From Termitomyces sp. T153 (taxonomy: Eukaryota > Basidiomycota > Agaricomycetes > Agaricales > Lyophyllaceae): a DNA stretch of 64,000 nt. The translations under genes were made by a program, and so were the position numbers. The stretch is taken from assembly GCA_018296165.2 (NCBI GenBank), contig JACKQL020000028.1, positions 496,001-560,000 on the forward strand. The letters are read 5' to 3'. Below, piece by piece: positions 1-10,098 of the stretch. Below the pieces are notes generated by a model, which was given only the letters and a program-made list of their open reading frames with translations, was not told the origin of the DNA and searched no databases. The number at the start of each line of letters is the position of its first letter. Positions within the stretch are counted from its first letter, which is position 1.

Positions 1-141
1 CAAGACCCATGCATGGATGCCATCCCATGTCAAGAAAGAATGGAGAGAACTGGGTGGATGCATGAACATAGTTGTTGTATTGGAATTTGACATTGGGGAG
101 GAGTTTGTCCTAGTCATCCTGGCACTCATTGCAAAAGAGGC
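1..141 (-). pseudogene. Gypsy integrase C-terminal fragment
   Basis: Read on the minus strand, this stretch encodes the end of a Ty3/Gypsy integrase core. It matches, with scattered substitutions, the plus-strand stretch at about 22,850-22,995 inside the complete Gypsy element, including FFLD-GWHP-type residues. One in-frame stop (TAG where the other copy has TGG) shows it is dead. The match ends abruptly at 141, where the next element begins, and the rest of the element lies outside the window. It is therefore a second, older member of the chromodomain Gypsy family in the opposite orientation. Confidence 0.8.
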
Positions 142-711
142 TGTAGGAGGATGACTCCTTTATGGGTAACTCTAACTCTATCCAGCCTTAGTCACAGGTA
201 TAGCATCATCTCTAGCATACCCAACCAACCAGCTGCCAAGCCCTTGCACCCTCCAGACAGTATTAGTCAGCCCTTCATAGTCATCAGACTCTATTTCTCC
301 TTTTGATATATTGATAGTCATTACTGCTTAGCATATCTGGGCTGCTTATCACATATAGCATTAGTCATAGCATAGCCATGGATATAGTATATAAGCCAGT
401 TGCAAGGATAGAATATCCTTTGACTGATCAATAACAGCATTCTCCAGGTCTATCCAGTAAATTGACTATGAGAGCCCTAGTGTCATTACCTTTGCTTAGC
501 TCACTGTGCTCATCCCTTGCCTGCCTCTTAGCTGCTGCTCTGCTTCTTTGATGCTTGCTTGTTCCTTGTGCTTGCTTGCTCCAGCCAGGTTTATCTGCAG
601 TTGTGCTTATCTTCTCACATCTTGATTGGTCCCTATGTCATCCACACCTCTAGCCCACAACATCCAACCTACCATCTACCTTTGGCCTCACCCTAACCTC
701 AAGACACTAGG

Positions 712-2306
712 TTGTCCTCTGCTGCTTTGTTCAATCCCACTCACACTATTGAGAGACTGCTAACTCTTATAGCAGGACTTAAGAGCAGATTAGTAGTACT
801 TGAGTCCAGTTGTACACCCTTGCCCACTGTTGCCACTGTTGCCACTGCCCAAATGGCCTCACAGCCTAGTATGGGTGGTTGCCAGGGCAAGATAGGCATG
901 GCAATGTGATTGGCTCCTCCAGAGCAGCTGAATCCCCTGTCTACCATCAAAACTCCTACCCTGCCCACCTCTTGCATTCCTCAACATGTAGCATGCCCTA
1001 CTTCTAATGATCCCCTCACCATCCCCCTTGCTCAGGACCTTCCTTCTATGGATGGTGTCAGGTTCCACTGACAACGGGGGCTCAGCTACACTGGCAAATC
1101 CTTACTAAGCAGACACAATGTCTTGCGCTTATAACCTCATGTCCAGAGTTGGTGTGGAGTGGAGGGACTTGTGAGGGAAAGCTGGGGGGAGCAGTCCAAG
1201 CAAGTCTGAAGTGGTCTAGGGAAGTCTAAGTCCAAATATATTAATGTTGGGCTTGGGCAAGCATCAGAAACAAGTGCATAAATAGATTGTGGGGTAGTCG
1301 GAAGCCTCACTAGGGATGGGAGTGGAGCCAGAGTGTGATGGGGAAATTGATCAAGACTTGGTGGGTTCAGGCTGAGCAAAGAGCGAGGCCTGGGGTTGTT
1401 ATAAGAATGTTCGGAGTTTGTAGCATAGGCATGGAGTTTGTACTGACATTGGAGATGAAAGGAACTTAGAGAAACAAAGAAAGTATGCACAGTCAAGACA
1501 AGATGGAGACAAGGTGAGATGAGACAGTGAAAAGAGATAGATTTGAGACTAAAAATAGAAACAGAGACAAGACAAAAGATGAGACATAGGAAACCAGTAA
1601 ATGCAATATCAAGACTGAAGTACCAGGAGTTACTCTATAACTTATATACCAACTACTGGGTGGCTCCAGAGGACAGAGGATATGGTGGCAGGGCTCAATG
1701 GAGCTGCATAGAGTTGACAGGTGTCAGGTGCAATTGTGGGGCAAGCTGTAGTGACATTCTGATGGGATCAGCTGGAAAGCAGTCTGCTCCAGAGTCATTG
1801 GGATGCTCCAGAGCAGGTTGGGGGAATTATGGTAGAGGGTCAGGGGTGTGTGACGTGGTCAGGAGTGGTGGGAAGAGTCTCTGGAGCTCAGGAGAAATCA
1901 GGGGATGCGTCAATAGCTGTGGAGAAGGCATTGGAGTTGATCAGGGAGCTGTCAGAGTTTGCCAAAGAAGTGTCAGAGTTACCCAGGGTGGATAAGGGTT
2001 GGGGGAGTTTGGCAGGGCATTGGAGAGGACTGGGAACAATGTTGGGGGTCTAGGGAGTGGGTTGTGACAGATGGCTGCACCCCACATTTCAAGTGTGCAC
2101 CTGAACTCCCTGACTCTCTTGTTGCACACATGGTTGGTCACCAGGGGCAGGGCCTTAAACAAGCCCTTGACATCTCCAGTGCCTGCTTAGCAGCCTTTAT
2201 GGTTAGCTTAGCTGGAGGAGACTGCCAGTTTGTCTCTATCTGGGGCTCTGATCAGCAGATTGGAGAAGCTCTTGTGGTGATTAGAAAGTGGATAGCTAAG
2301 AAGTGA
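712..2306 (+). pseudogene. Coiled-coil plus KH-domain protein, interrupted
   Basis: The frame opens at 712 with a short region predicted to form a coiled coil (IERLLTLIAGLKSRLVVLE) followed by a Pro/Thr/Ala-rich linker with one stop (TGA at about 907). It reaches ...PSMDG at about 1055. After the solo LTR and its duplicated GATGG the same frame resumes at about 2070 and continues to a stop at 2304-2306. The downstream half has the layout of a type I KH RNA-binding domain: MVGHQGQGLK (GxxG loop, here G-H-Q-G), then an ISSA helix, a FVSIWGSDQQIGEAL strand-turn-helix, and a basic WIAKK end. A further open stretch (2424-2633) may be its tail. Substitutions such as W where KH proteins often have R fit CpG decay. 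I infer an RNA-binding, possibly gag-like, product of the host element. Confidence 0.6.
1056..2069 (-). mobile_element. Solo LTR, TGTCA...TGACA family
   Basis: The copy starts TGTCAGGTTCC and ends GTTGTGACA. It is flanked on both sides by the same five bases, GATGG (1051-1055 and 2070-2074). Read on the minus strand it matches the LTRs at 7857-10098 and 12226-13394 along most of its length, including the TATA-like ATATAAG (near 1640 here, on the minus strand). There is no internal region, so it is a solo LTR left by recombination between the two LTRs of a full element. It sits inside the KH-domain gene. Confidence 0.92.
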
Positions 2307-2912
2307 GTCCACATAGCACAAAAGCAATGCTCAGTCAATGTCATGCTAGTGTGAGGGAACAGTGGTCATGGATAGTCCAAGCCAAGCTGCTACTCATGTC
2401 CCAACCAGACAGTCAGGAGGCAAGTGGCAAGCAAGCTGGCTAGAGAGTGTAATAGGCAAGTAGTGGGCAACAAGAGAGCAGTGGAGGCAGAGGGCAGAGT
2501 GAGGCAGAGGGCAGCACTGACCAAGGGCACAGTCATACTAGTGAAGAAACCTGGAAGCAATGCTATTGTCCAGACTGGGGATAGTCTATCCCCAGGTCTG
2601 CCTTATATACTACATGACTACTACAATGACTAATAGTACCTATGACTAAGTTGGAGGCCACTGACTACAATCTAATGACAAAGCAGAGGCCTATGACTAT
2701 GACATACTGACTAACTGGGTCTGATAGTAGAAGGATCAGTGATCAACAACAATATACCATGTGCCAGATATGATATACCCATTAAGCCATGGAGCTGAGA
2801 TGGAAGGGAGTAAGAGAGGCCTGGCAGTCCAGAGCCTGGCTAGATAGAATACCAGTACTCATAAGCTAAGCTGAGCTAGGGTTGGAACAGTTTGAGGACC
2901 AGTCCCCTTACA

Positions 2913-3159
2913 ACTGGCAGTTGCTGCACCAGCACCTTCAGGATCCACTATGTTGTCTACCGTGACTTCTACCAGGCTAGGAAGGCCCTCTTCTAGCACT
3001 CTAGCAGCAGCATCTCAAACTGCTACCATGGCCCCTACCCCTTCTATCTGGCAACCCCCATCTCTTCCTCCAGGCTTGCCAATGTTGAGCATTTATAAGG
3101 GGGCTACACCAGTTTCTCCAATGAACACAACTTCTTCCAGGACCCTCTCTACTCTAGCA
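2913..3159 (+). other. Ser/Thr/Pro-rich open stretch, unrecognised
   Basis: Positions 2950-3186 form an open frame rich in Ser, Thr, Pro and Ala. It leads directly into the gag-containing repeat that starts near 3160. Low-complexity N-termini of this kind are common in Gypsy gag proteins, so it may be the start of the same element. I see no domain. The base composition is CpG-poor like its surroundings. Confidence 0.3.
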
Positions 3160-4298
3160 CCTTCTTTCATAAACTATAACTCCTAATTCATTACTAATGC
3201 CTCCCAGCATCAAAGAGAGACATCTTCAGGGCATTTTCAGGGCCATATTGATCTGAACTACTCACTATTATCTGGCAATGTGGAAAGTCAACTCAACTTA
3301 TAAGTATACTTGCCACTGTTGCATTTATGAAGAACACCAGTTACTAATAGAGAGTAGACATTTCACATTATAGCTGATTAGAAAGGGTTACTCGCAGCTG
3401 TGAAACAACCTTTGTCCCAAGGAATCCAATGTTTGGTGCCTTAGGTACCTCATGTGCTCGTCCCCATGTCTTGACCATGGGGCATGCACTATAATTCAAA
3501 AGCACCCAGTCACAAAGACTTTGGCAAGAGCAAATCTTAACACTCATTTGCATGATGCATATGGAGTGCAGAGCCTTCTCTAGAATGTGTCTGCCTAAAA
3601 CAGGATAGTTTCCCCCAACATGCCATTGAAGATATCAAAAAGTTTCTAGGAGTGACTTCTTTTCAGATGTTCACCAAGGAATGAATTACAAGAACTTGTT
3701 TGGGCCTGGATCAATTAACATTGATTTTCCTTGTGCACAGATGTTGGTGACCACTGCAGAGGACTAGCATATTGAATGTGTATCACATGCAGAGAGCAAT
3801 TGCCAAGCACTCATCATATTCCTCATTCTGACTAAAGAATCACACATATAGAATGATGGCTAAGGATGGAATGATAAAGGCAAGGAGGATCATTGTTGAG
3901 CAAGGGATATGGGGAAGGCATGTCAACATTGAGGAGCTCATTGGTCAGTGCGAGTATCAGAATTAGCCATATGATGAGTATGCGCTGTCTTTCAATGGGA
4001 AGAGAGCCCAGGATTTCTTGGATTCACTGGAGCAACATGCAGACAGAGCAGGTGTTCCTTTGTCAGGTTAGATATTGATGTGATTGTCAGAGTATAAACT
4101 TGAGACAATCATGGTAGACTTGATGGATCCTTAGAGGCAATGTCATTATGTCGCAAGATTTGAGTTTTCAGTTTGTTCAATGAAAGCTTATCTGGCAGAA
4201 TTACATATTGTATTGTTTGCCTAGGAATGTAAGTCACCCAACGTGATTCCAGTGACCACTGTCACAGGCTGACCCACCCAGACCTAAAGAGACTTCAA
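3160..4298 (+). pseudogene. Gypsy-type gag fragment, CpG-depleted copy
   Basis: This is one of two copies of a roughly 1.14-kb sequence; the other lies at 27185-28325 on the opposite strand. The gag-like core is at about 3930-4070 (DEYALSFNGKRAQDFLDSL followed by a charged stretch), resembling the capsid-type FxGK-AxxFLDxL segment of basidiomycete retroelements. Stops and frameshifts break the frame. Compared with its twin, most CpG sites here are TpG or CpA. The homology stops near 4298, but similar coding-like sequence may run on to about 4369, where a Copia LTR starts. Confidence 0.65.
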
Positions 4299-4369
4299 GC
4301 TTCAAGCTCTCCAGGACTTGCAAGCAGAAGTCAAGACATATTGCAAAGACAGGACAGGCATCAAAGGCA

Positions 4370-4716
4370 TGTTGGAATCCTAACCAACTAGCAGCAGATA
4401 TGTATAGGTGTGAGCAGCACCTAAACACAATATGTAAGTATAATGATCCCCAGAGATGTATAAACAAGACTAGATTGTATGTACCTAAACATGATATGTA
4501 AGTACAATGATCTAGGTACAGATATAGTTAGTATAGGTGTATGTGTAGGTAAGTATAGTAATGTACCCCCAGAGATGTATAAACAAGACTGGGGATGGTT
4601 GTATATGGTGGGTGGTATATGTAGATAGACAGACAAAGCAGTTGGTGGCCCATAGTGGCCACAGTCAATTGTGTATGTGGTACTCTTCACACCTGTTATG
4701 TCCATAGGATTCTAAC
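4370..4716 (-). repeat. Copia 3' LTR
   Basis: The repeat has TGTTGGAATCC at its left end and GGATTCTAACA at its right end, the usual short inverted TG...CA termini. Immediately to the right the sequence reads CTCTTCCTTACTA, which on the minus strand is a polypurine tract abutting the LTR. So this is the 3' LTR of an element transcribed right to left. Its 5' partner is absent because the element is truncated near 5565. It contains short internal repeats of CCCCAGAGATGTATAAACA. Confidence 0.8.
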
Positions 4717-5565
4717 ACTCTTCCTTACTACAGACATGACCTCAACTCCTCATACATGGGACTGTGGTGCACTATGTTATTCCTAACATCTGGTGCAATT
4801 GAAGGAACAGGGGCCTGGGCAATGCTTTTGTAAACATGTTGGCGACATTGTCTCAAGTATTAATGTATTTGATAGTCAGTTTGCCATTCTCTGCTTGTTC
4901 ACAAATCAAGTGATACTTTATGTCAAAGTGTTTGACTCTAGCATGAGCCATGGGGTCTTTGGACAGTGAGATGGCAGCCTTGTTATCACAGAACATCATA
5001 GTAGGTTTCACTGTCCCATCCAATTGCCTTTAGTAGCATACACAACCATATGCATTCTTGCATGGATTTGTATGCTGCCATGTGCTCTGCCTCACACAAT
5101 GATGTGGCCACAGTCTTCTGTTTTTGAACTGATCATGAGATTGCTCCTGCACTCAGTGACCAGGTATATCTCCTTGTGCTCCTCCATGTATCCAAACAAC
5201 TTGCCCAGTCCACATCTGTGAACCTTTGGTATACAATAGATGGTCCTCCCAGGCAAAATTTCAGGCCTTTGGACCCTTTTAAATACTTGATGAGCCAAAT
5301 GCATGCATTCCAATGTGTTCTGTTGTAGTTATCCAGGTTTGAGACAGTTGTTGCATGGCATAAGCTATATTGGGCCTCATTGCAATGGCTATGTAAAGAA
5401 GGCATCTGACTAAGGATCTGTAGGGAAGTTTTGCTATGTTGTCTTTCTCCTCTTGAATCTGGAGATTGTGTTGGCATCATTGGTGTTTTGTACCTGGTTC
5501 CATGGGCAAGGAGGGTGGGCAAGCATCCTTCTGCCCAAATTGCTGGATGACTCAATCAACCCCAT
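4717..5565 (-). pseudogene. Copia polyprotein C-terminus (RNase H end)
   Basis: On the minus strand the remnant reads, from about 5565 downward, LPYRSLVRCLLYIAIAMRP, then a WLIKYLKG segment, TDVDWASCLDTWRS, and near the end NKAAISLSKDP and HFDIKYHLI followed by an FTKALPRPL tail. These are landmark segments of the Copia reverse transcriptase/RNase H region in their normal order. Several frameshifts and stops separate them, so the gene is dead. The polypurine tract and 3' LTR follow directly. Everything upstream of this point in the polyprotein is missing, replaced by the LINE fragment. Confidence 0.85.
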
Positions 5566-6010
5566 AGGAGTGCATGCCATGTTCCAGATCCATAGCTTGT
5601 AGGGTGCAATGGTGTACCATGTGGGTGATGTAGTTCTGTTTCTTGTGGAGGGACTCAGCTGCAGTGTGGGCTCTGTTGAATAGGTGGTGGGCAGGGTGTG
5701 GGTGCTGGTTGTTGAAGGCCTGAACAGCAGCCTAGCTATTGCTTCCAATAATTGTGGGTCCCCTAAGCCACTGGTCCAGAGACAGCAGGAGGTGGAGTTT
5801 AAGCATAAAGCCTACTGCTTCCTCTTTGTAGACTGTGTGCTCAGCTGCTGAGCCAAGGTAGTACCTTAGAGAGGTGACCTCCTTGCCATCTATGAACAAC
5901 ACTGCAAAGACTCCAATGCTACCCTTGAATATGGATCCATCACAGTAAGAAGAGATGCATGCACAGTCATGGGCAAGCTGGATAGCTGCTAGGGCAAGGT
6001 CTTTTGTTAG
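5566..6010 (-). pseudogene. LINE (Tad1-like) RNase H fragment
   Basis: The minus strand encodes SYCDGSIFKGSIGVFAVLF, then LRYYLGSAAEHTVYKEEAVG, then an IIGSNS-AAVQAFNNQHPHPAHH stretch. This is the order of RNase H motifs in basidiomycete non-LTR retrotransposons (D of DGS, E of the AEHTVYEAE-type motif, D of the SDN-type motif). The third acidic position is N and is followed by a stop. The fragment joins Copia sequence at about 5565 without a spacer. The upstream reverse transcriptase is not present. Confidence 0.75.
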
Positions 6011-6377
6011 TTTGATGTGGGTGCTGAATGCTGGGTGATAGCTCAGGTGCCAGCAGGTGCATGGATTGTTTCTAGAGTTCTTGGGCTAAAGCCTGTGTAA
6101 TGGAACAGATTGTGAAAAAAGTAGTGATGTTTGACAAAGTATTTTGTAGCTGACTGGACAGGCTTACACAAGGGGTGGGAGGGCAGAAGTGATGAGAGAC
6201 AGATAGCTGACCTCACAAGGACCTTGTGGAAAAGGAGGTCTATAGAAACTGTTGAGGATGGGACATTGCGGTGCACAGCAATACTGAGGTCTACATATGA
6301 CTTACTTACAGATTCATAGACACAATGATATAATAAATTTATTTACATGAATGCACAAGATACTATAAGAAAAATAC
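6011..6377. other. Unassigned CpG-poor spacer
   Basis: There is no recognisable coding or repeat structure. Two short open stretches on opposite strands (about 6043-6276 and 6131-6319) overlap and look like chance frames. The sequence may be 5' sequence of the LINE fragment. Confidence 0.3.
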
Positions 6378-6380
6378 ATT

Positions 6381-6583
6381 CACTGCTGGCACTGGAACCT
6401 GTTTCCATTGGAAAAATGAAAAAAGAAACCTGTCATATCATTTCTTTGGCAGAATTTTCCTTTGGAAAAAGGCTTTTCCCATTGTTTATAGCCTCTATCC
6501 ATTGGAAATACCCTGGTTGGAAATGGCATAACAGGTTTATTTTTCAGTATTTTCTTAGGAGACACTATTGACTGCCAGCAGTG
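6381..6583. mobile_element. MITE, copy 1
   Basis: This is a 203-bp element with termini CACTGCTGGCA and TGCCAGCAGTG, flanked by ATT on both sides (6378-6380, 6584-6586). The inverted repeat extends imperfectly inward for tens of bases: GAAACCTGTCAT near the left matches ATAACAGGTTT near the right on the other strand. A second, related element lies at 36774-36982. It has no coding capacity. The superfamily is uncertain; a 3-bp duplication would suit a PIF/Harbinger-type element. Confidence 0.8.
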
Positions 6584-7320
6584 ATTGCAGGCAGCTGAAT
6601 TGTGCATGCCAATGGCAAATATGCACTTAGAGGTAGCAAAATAGAGTTGTATGGAACAAAATAAATTGAGACAACATGTAAAAAATCAGTGGAAAACATA
6701 ATAATAAAGCAAGACTCACTATATCCCTATAATAAGTGTTAAAAATGTGTTTTTTCATTGTTTTTCTTGGAACAGTGTGTTGAACAATGATTTGAGATGC
6801 CTTCCAATTGAAACTCCTTCCAGTATAGCCATCAGTAAACACCTCATCAAGTTGTTGCTGTGCATCATCTGAGTGAGTGTGAAATGCAGTGACCAGGTGG
6901 TTAGCCTGATCAAAGCCCTTCAACATGAGGTGGCAGGTGTTCAGGTCAAAGTTAGTGTATGAGCTAGATATAACTAGTGAAATTGAGAAAAAATGTCACA
7001 AAATCAGATGTACCAGAATGCCAGCTCAGCAATGTTCACCTGCATCAAAACATCAAAATATCTACCAACAACAGTCCTTAACCCTAATTCTGCTGTTCCC
7101 TGCATGTTCCAGCTGCTCAGAGATGATGAGGACATCCTAGGATGCCAACAATGGATAATAATAGGTGGTAGAACAATTATATATGAGTGACAAATGATGA
7201 TTAGGAGGTGAAAGAAATAGATGTAAATGTTTGAGTGGTAATACATACTGTAGGTGTCAACACTTCTGCATCTGTATTTGACAAGCACAACAATTTGCAT
7301 GTCAGCACCACTTCACCATT
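6584..7320 (-). other. Possible decayed coding fragment, unrecognised
   Basis: Minus-strand frames at 7004-7140 and 6750-6926 give ordinary-looking protein sequence, for example HTHSDDAQQQLDEVFTDGY, separated by stops and frameshifts. I do not recognise a family. The composition is CpG-poor. It could be a captured host gene piece or transposon coding sequence. Confidence 0.25.
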
Positions 7321-7500
7321 GTAGAATAGACTCAAATAAAAAAAGAAATAATAATAAGAAAAATAATAAATAAATGAATAAAATCCGGAAAAAAACCAAT
7401 AAATAATTAATATAGTATAATATTTTAAAAATTCAAAAAAATTAAAAAGTAGAAAAAAAAATAGAATATCAGTAAAATTAGAAATAAGAATAACAAAGGC
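7321..7500. repeat. A-rich low-complexity tract
   Basis: About 180 bases are dominated by A on the plus strand with AATAAT-type and AAAAAT-type units. No perfect period is visible. It is not positioned as the poly(A) tail of the LINE fragment, which lies on the other strand and points away. Confidence 0.7.
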
Positions 7501-7856
7501 ATTATTAATGGAATGACCTGACCTTATCAATGCCAGGTGAAGTGTCATGCCCTAATGCCCAGGCTAATACCTCAGCTACTTCAAGGTTAATAGGGAGAGG
7601 GCAACCAGCAGTAGGACAAGGCAACTGTTGGTTAAACTGCTGCAGACAAAGCATGTCAGAGTGCAAGGAGTGATTATATTTCAAGCTAAGAGGATCATAT
7701 CCAGAAATCTAATACAATATCCATAGGGTTTCAACTAGGAGGAGGATGGGAGGCATATAATCATGAGTTTAGTATCCATTTCAGAGAAGAGAAGTAGGAG
7801 TTCAAGCCTGCATAAGATACTTGAACAGCAAACTGATAGGAGGACAGTATCCAGAC
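7501..7856. other. Unassigned CpG-poor spacer
   Basis: I see no gene or repeat. Its last bases, CAGAC (7852-7856), are the left target-site duplication of the LTR element that follows. Confidence 0.4.
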
Positions 7857-10098
7857 TGTCACAACCCACTCCCTAGAACCCTGACCTTGTTCCCAACCTG
7901 CTCACTTCCCTGGAGCTTCTCTGACACTCTGTCAAACTACTCCAACCTTTGTCCACCTTCTGCACCCACTCTGGGTAACTCCAACACTTCTCTGGCAAAC
8001 TCCAACAGGCCCTCTGGCAAACTCCAATGCCTTCCCCACAGTCACCAACACTTTCCTGACTCTCTTGAACCCCTGGGACCCTCCTCCACTGTTCCTGACT
8101 CTAGTGTGTATCACCAACTCATCTTCCTAGTTTGCCTGATGATAAGACCCATTTGTTGCTGAGCATCAATTTTAGCAATTTTGGACTGAGCAGCAGCTGA
8201 CTATTTTGACATGGCACAAGTCACAACACTTAGCATGTGAGGCCTAGCCCCAAGGTCTGGAACAACATAGCCTTTGCACAGGACTTTAACAACTACAAGA
8301 CTTATCAATCATGAGAAACATCACATGGAGTCTGGACTTTGAGTCAACAACAAGGCCAAGACCTTTCTTAGCAACAATTGCTAGCAACTTCTTGGCAACA
8401 ACATGGCATTCTACCCCCCATATATGGATATATTGCCAGTCATGTAATTTCTGACTTATCATTTTTCTTGTCAAGCTTACAAACATACTTGAATAGCATC
8501 TACACTTCAGACTTTGCTTATATTTTTCATCTGGTTATGGATTGATGCCTTGTATGTACCACAAACATCTTGGCAGATGCTGTTGCTAGTGGCAATTATT
8601 TGCTTACTTTTCCATACTATACCTTTAAACAGTATAAATACTGCCTGTATATAGACACTTAGAAGCCATCCAATCATCAAACCTTATCCTCATCAAATAC
8701 TACTTCTATTGAATCCCTCTATCTCTAAGCTTACCAGCTTGAGATTTCATTTTTCCTCTATCATTTACTCTATACCTCACTTTCCATCAACAATGACTTA
8801 GCAACAAGTCTTGCCAACTTTGACTCCAACTTTGTGTGGTGCCAACTATGGGTACTCTTAGCATTATCTTGACTCAGCAATGCTAGCAACTATGGCTAGC
8901 AATTAGTTTGCATTAATCCTCTATTCAGTCTCCTTGTTACCACTCCTCCATTCCTTTCTCTACCCAACTCCTCTTTCACCATTAAAGTTTGCTTTGCCTT
9001 AACAACAAATTTGTCTGCATTTGTTCTATTGCACTAGCAACCCTCTGTTACCATCTAGTGACTTAGGCTAGCACTAGCAATCCTTCCAAATACATACTTC
9101 ACACTCACATTCACTCTCATTCTCTGGAATGGTCACTGATCTGCCCTCAACTATTAACTTCTGACTGCTAGCTACCCTATCTAGTGACTAGTGATAGGGT
9201 CTCTCTTTAGGTTTCCTGCATGGCACTAGGTGGCATAGGAGCACATCACTGACCAACCCCAGAGCATCACAACAACCCTGGGATGGCCTGCATCCTCAAT
9301 TGATCCCATCAGAATATCACCATGGCCCATCCCCTAATCACAACTAACACCTGTCAACTCTGCACAGCTCTGTCAAGCCCTGGCACCACATCTGCCATCC
9401 TCCAGTAGTCAGTATATAAGTTGTAGAGTAGCACCTCATACTCTAGTCTTGATATTACCTTACCTGATGTGTTTCTGATTGTTTCTGTCTTGTGTTTTGT
9501 GTTCTGTGTTCTGTTTCCCTTTTATCTCAGTCTCCTGGTCTTGTCTCATCTCTATTACCATTATTGTCTTGTTATTGTCTTGTATCTCTGCTTGAATATA
9601 TATTCTTGTTCTTGTCTCAATCTTGTCTCAACTCCATCTTGTCTTGTTCAACTCAGACTCCATTATTGTGCTCAAGTCCTTTCAACCTTAATGCCTTTAC
9701 AAACTCCATGCTTACAATTACAAAACTTGAACACTCTTTAAACCAACTCTGGACCTTGCTATTTGCTTGGCCCCAAAGCCCATCAACATCTGTTGATTCC
9801 TCATTGAGCTCCAGCTCTGCTCCCATCACTCACATAGCCTCCACTTACCCCACACCTTCTATACTTGCTTCTGGACTTGCACCTGGTGCTCCATCAAGTC
9901 CAACTACTCCTCTGCAACTTGTTCTAGACTTCTCTGGACCCTCCCAGACTTGTTTAGATCACTCCTCATTGCTTACCCTCACAAGTCCCCAACATCAGAG
10001 TCTTCCCCAAATGCTCAGTTATCAGTGCAGGCCATCTTGTCTGCCTAGTAAGGATTTGCCCAGTATAGCTGAGCCCCTGTGGCCAGTGGAACCTGACA
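7857..10098 (+). repeat. 5' LTR of the 7857-13394 element, interrupted
   Basis: The LTR starts TGTCACAACC and ends GGAACCTGACA. It aligns with 12226-13394 except for an insertion at 8140-9248. A TATA-like ATATAAG lies near 9411, in the same place as in the right LTR (near 12679). Downstream it is rich in CTTGT and TCTCA pyrimidine-biased strings. Long open frames in this part (for example 9492-10136) fall within the LTR and reflect the lack of stops in biased sequence, not a gene. Confidence 0.88.
8140..9248 (+). mobile_element. Solo LTR nested in the 5' LTR
   Basis: Removing 8140-9248 restores alignment of the left LTR with the right LTR. The insert starts TGATGATAAGACCC and ends GGAGCACATCA, so it has TGATG...CATCA inverted ends. 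It is flanked by CTGA on both sides (8136-8139, 9249-9252). There is no internal coding sequence, so it is a solo LTR of a different family. A TATAAATA box near 8633 followed by TATATAGAC is a plausible promoter on the plus strand. Confidence 0.8.

Larger units (their letters stand above)
142..2912 (+). mobile_element. Element encoding a KH-domain protein, split by a solo LTR
   Basis: The left end reads TGTAGGAGGATGACTCC. The right end, read on the opposite strand, starts TGTAAGGGGACTGGTCC, giving imperfect inverted termini (about 12 of 18 bases). The left end interrupts Gypsy integrase homology at 141, which supports a real boundary. A TATA-like TATATAAG lies near 388, ahead of an open frame at 712. 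The interior is interrupted by the solo LTR at 1056-2069. I see no target-site duplication at the outer ends. The element class is unresolved: it could be a terminal-inverted-repeat element, or an LTR element whose ends only look inverted because LTRs carry TG...CA termini. Confidence 0.45.

Noticed and set aside
1543..1995. 150-residue open frame
   Set aside because: It lies wholly within the solo LTR at 1056-2069 and has no homologous open frame in the other LTR copies.
7321..7500. A-rich tract as a LINE poly(A) tail
   Set aside because: The only LINE fragment is on the minus strand with its 3' end pointing left, away from the tract.
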